A stretch of 64,000 nt of DNA, from positions 43,095 to 107,094 of the forward strand of contig DATENM010000066.1 in the NCBI GenBank assembly GCA_035275065.1, in the 5' to 3' direction. Below, one piece after another: positions 61,445 to 64,000 of this stretch (positions are counted from its first letter, which is position 1; each line of letters begins with the position of its first letter). The notes beneath the pieces were generated by a model, which searched no databases, had not been told where the DNA came from, and saw only the letters and a program-made list of their open reading frames with translations. Source of the DNA: Blastocatellia bacterium. Its GTDB lineage: Bacteria; Acidobacteriota; Blastocatellia; UBA7656. The translations under genes and the position numbers were made by a program.

Positions 61445-64000
61445 TTGTTTAAGCCACATCTGTCTTACCCCTGCCTGGGGGCCTGGGGGAAGCGCGCCAT
61501 GGCGCTCTATGCCAGACTCTTAACGGCGGGTTTCAAAGCCAACTCTGACCGGGTTTTCGCCCTGGCCGCGCCCGCAAGGCGACTGTTGGGACTGACGGTC
61601 TGTCTATTACTCATATCGGGCGCGGCGGCGGCGCAGACCTACCCCGCGCCCTGGCCGTCGTCAGGGTCATGGATTGGCTATACGCAGCTCGGCCAGGCCA
61701 TACAGGACAAATCGACGGCCAATAACGATCTGTCAACCGGCGGCACGGGCGTCAATCCTGATGGCATCGATGTCTTCAACGGCACGTCGGGCAATCTTGG
61801 GTCATCCTATTACTATTATGATTCGACCAATCATGTCTTCTTCTTTCGCCTGCGGCTGCGCGGCGACCCGCGCGGCACGGGCGGCAACGTGATGGTCCAG
61901 AAAACCTGGTGCACGTTATTAGATACCGATGGCGATGGCTATAAAGAATTCTTCGTCGAAGTCAACGGCAACAGCACGACTATCTATGTTTATTACGGCG
62001 ACGCCAACGAGCAGGACATCCCGAACGGTTCAAGCTGCGCCAGCAATGGCCAGGGAACAGTCTTCAGCCGGGCCATCACGCTTGGCAGCACAGGCAATGT
62101 TTTAGTGACCGACGTGACAGCAAGCGGCGGCGGCTACCTGCTCGACTATCAAGTGCCGCTGACGGCCTTCAAGGATTGCAGCGGCGCGCAGGCGATCACG
62201 CCGACAACGCCCTTTGCTCTGGCGTTCACGACCTCGGCCACGACCCAGAACCCGACGCAGAAAGACTTCGTCGGCCTGGGCGACTTCACGATGGCGACGA
62301 CGACCCCGATGCCGTTCAGCGACATCGTGACGCTGTCGGGCACGATAGAACAAAAACCGCGCCTCAGCAGCTACACGAAGGCGTGCGGCGGCGGCACCAA
62401 CGGCAGCCCCGTCGCGTTGACCGCCACTACGATTGACACCCTGACCGTCACCGGTTCCGGCGCTAGCGCGACGGTCATTGACACCATCGCCAGCCTAACG
62501 TTTTCCTACAGGCTCAATGGCACGACGACCTGGACACAGATCAACAGTCCTGTGACATCGCCGGTCACCGGCACAGTCAATCGGTGGACGACTTCGTGGA
62601 CCACCAGCAGCCTGCCCGCCGGCACTTACTGGATCAAGATTGTGATTGTTGACGACCAGGGCAACACGACGATCACCACCGGTTATGGCATCGACCTGTC
62701 GAATTGCGGCAGCGTCGTGGCCCCGAGCATCGTGACACGGGTGGACCTCGCCGACTTTAAAGCCGAGCGCTCTGCCGACGGTCGCACGCTCATCGAATGG
62801 CAGACCGGCTATGAGGTGAGCAATCTCGGCTTCAATCTCTATCGCGACCTGGACGGCAAACGCACGCGGCTCAACACCTCGCTGATCGGCGGCACGGCCT
62901 TGCTGGGTGGCGAGCAAGCGCCATTCACCGCGGGCTTTGCTTATGCCTGGATGGATCAGCTCGCTTCGACAAAAGACTGGCCGCTCTACTGGCTCGAAGA
63001 CGTTGACGCGAACGGCCAGAGCGTGATGCACGGGCCGGTCAGCCCGGTTGACGTTAGCCAGTTGCCGGCGCAATCGCAATCGCTCATGCTCAGTCAATTG
63101 CGCAGCAACGCGCCCGGTGCCGTCGTCGAAAACATCTCGGTCGGAAGCTCGACGACACAGAGCCGAGCCGCACGCCTGTCGTCTGCGAGCTTGAATGCGC
63201 AATGGGGGATTGCCGCAAAGGCCGGCGCGAAGATTCTGATCGGCAAACCCGGCTGGTATCGCATCACCCAGCCGCAACTTCTAGCCGCCGGCTTTGATAC
63301 TTCAAAAGACCCGCGCTTCCTGCAACTCTTCACCGACGCCCAGGAAGTCCCGCTCATCGTCAGCGGCGGCCTCGGCGGCAGACTTGAGCCAACGGATTTC
63401 ATCGAATTCTACGCTCAGGGCCTCGATACCCCTTCGACCAATCGCCGTGCTTATTATCTCACCAACGGCGCGCTGCCAGGTCGCCGCATCTCAGTCGTCT
63501 CGGTCGGCAAAGGCCGCGAAACCCGTAATCGCAGCTTTACTTCAACCGTCGAGCGGCGCGACCGTTTCCTCTACTTCCCTTCAATCAACAACGGTGAGGC
63601 TGAAAACTGGTTCGGCGCCATCGTTTCGCCGACGCCCTTCAATCAACCCATCTCGGTCGCCAAGCTCAACCAGGCAGCCTCGGATGACGCCCTGCTCGAA
63701 GTCGCCTTGCAGGGCCTCGGCTCTTCGACCGGCCCCGAACACGCCGTCCGCCTTCAGCTCAACGGCCAGGAGATCGGCGCGATGTCGTTTACCGGCCAGC
63801 AGCATCAGGTGGCGCAGTTTCACATCAGCCAACGAATGCTCCAAGAAGGTAACAACCAGCTCACCTTCACCTCGCAAGGTGGCTCGGACTTCAGCGTCAT
63901 TGACTCGGTCAAACTGAGCTACGCGCATCGCTTCGTCGCCGATCAGAACAGTCTGCTGCTGTCGGCTGCGGGCGGCGAGATGGTGCAGGTGACAGGGTTT
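61445..64000 (+). CDS. Second gingipain-like (C25-type) exported protein, truncated by window end
   Basis: At least 852 codons; the frame is open at base 64000. The signal region (LLGLTVCLLLISGAAAAQ) follows a long basic N-region. A beta-rich domain follows (DTDGDGYKEFFVEVNG). From about residue 435 it parallels the 6869-11656 protein: KAERSADGRTLIEWQTGYE, NLGFNLYRDLDGKRTRLN, FIEFYAQGLDTPS, LNGQEIGAMSFTGQ and SYAHRFVADQNSLLLSA. The peptidase domain itself would lie beyond the window, so activity is inferred from the paralogue. TTG 61445 has AAGGAG eight bases upstream; in-frame ATG 61499 has GGGGGA and gives a more normal signal peptide length. Confidence 0.85.
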   Translation, partial: MFKPHLSYPCLGAWGKRAMALYARLLTAGFKANSDRVFALAAPARRLLGLTVCLLLISGAAAAQTYPAPWPSSGSWIGYTQLGQAIQDKSTANNDLSTGGTGVNPDGIDVFNGTSGNLGSSYYYYDSTNHVFFFRLRLRGDPRGTGGNVMVQKTWCTLLDTDGDGYKEFFVEVNGNSTTIYVYYGDANEQDIPNGSSCASNGQGTVFSRAITLGSTGNVLVTDVTASGGGYLLDYQVPLTAFKDCSGAQAITPTTPFALAFTTSATTQNPTQKDFVGLGDFTMATTTPMPFSDIVTLSGTIEQKPRLSSYTKACGGGTNGSPVALTATTIDTLTVTGSGASATVIDTIASLTFSYRLNGTTTWTQINSPVTSPVTGTVNRWTTSWTTSSLPAGTYWIKIVIVDDQGNTTITTGYGIDLSNCGSVVAPSIVTRVDLADFKAERSADGRTLIEWQTGYEVSNLGFNLYRDLDGKRTRLNTSLIGGTALLGGEQAPFTAGFAYAWMDQLASTKDWPLYWLEDVDANGQSVMHGPVSPVDVSQLPAQSQSLMLSQLRSNAPGAVVENISVGSSTTQSRAARLSSASLNAQWGIAAKAGAKILIGKPGWYRITQPQLLAAGFDTSKDPRFLQLFTDAQEVPLIVSGGLGGRLEPTDFIEFYAQGLDTPSTNRRAYYLTNGALPGRRISVVSVGKGRETRNRSFTSTVERRDRFLYFPSINNGEAENWFGAIVSPTPFNQPISVAKLNQAASDDALLEVALQGLGSSTGPEHAVRLQLNGQEIGAMSFTGQQHQVAQFHISQRMLQEGNNQLTFTSQGGSDFSVIDSVKLSYAHRFVADQNSLLLSAAGGEMVQVTGF

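Noticed and set aside
61107..61523. Plus-strand open frame of 138 codons before the second C25-like gene.
   Set aside because: It has no SD, includes the promoter spacer, and overlaps the better-supported start at 61445.

Overview
The window is GC-rich, densely coded bacterial chromosome. Gene content suggests an Acidobacteriota member, perhaps Blastocatellia; this is inference, since no rRNA or other phylogenetic marker is present. The pointers are two Oar-like TonB-dependent receptors with carboxypeptidase-regulatory N-domains, a CadC-like winged-helix/PEGA sensor, SCO proteins with CusF domains, gingipain-like proteases, an nSTAND1-WD40 protein, and many intergenic inverted repeats. I see no tRNA, rRNA, CRISPR array, transposase or prophage.

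Layout. 1-6.6 kb: GNAT fragment, M20 amidohydrolase, deoxyhypusine synthase-like protein, a winged-helix/PEGA/sulfatase-modifying-factor/hydrolase fusion, a secreted protein and a thioesterase. 6.9-11.7 kb: a 1,595-residue gingipain-like (C25) protein; its paralogue starts at 61.4 kb and runs off the end. 12-16 kb: orotate phosphoribosyltransferase-like protein, secreted alpha/beta hydrolase, and a mesaconyl-CoA hydratase/malyl-CoA lyase pair. 16-24.4 kb: L,D-transpeptidase, CusF-SCO-CusF lipoprotein, two coupled small secreted proteins, an ankyrin relic, a lipoprotein, a membrane-TPR protein and a beta-ureidopropionase-like nitrilase. 24.4-28.3 kb: TonB receptor, Cys-rich secreted protein, DUF5829-like protein. 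28.3-32.1 kb: cysK-like, thrC and ssnA. 32-41 kb: beta-propeller/BACON protein, M1 aminopeptidase, DUF3828-like protein and a molybdenum-hydroxylase operon with an embedded zinc-ribbon gene. 42-46.9 kb: a two-gene TIR + nSTAND1-WD40 module behind a good sigma70-type promoter. 46.9-54 kb: second deaminase, GH25-LysM lysozyme, FtsK-gamma-like protein, J-PilZ-PilZ protein, GDT1 transporter and a Lys-tailed propeller protein. 54-61 kb: fused selenium-dependent-type xanthine dehydrogenase, DUF3179 membrane protein and second TonB receptor.

The most notable feature is the DUF3179 gene (56977-58209, minus). It has an in-frame TGA exactly where the family has the first Cys of its CxxC motif. One base downstream lies a 31-nt hairpin with a GGUCU apical loop and a 5'-side UG bulge, as expected of a bacterial SECIS. 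I read this as a probable selenoprotein. An SsnA homologue and a selenium-dependent-type xanthine dehydrogenase in the same window make selenium use by this organism plausible.

The second is the TIR/nSTAND1-WD40 pair. Its WD40 domain is twelve in-register 126-bp repeats, near-identical except at a cluster of positions after each GH. That is the pattern of rapidly diversifying STAND conflict receptors.

A third theme is tandem heptanucleotide arrays, most with inverted partners, lying within a few bases of stop codons.
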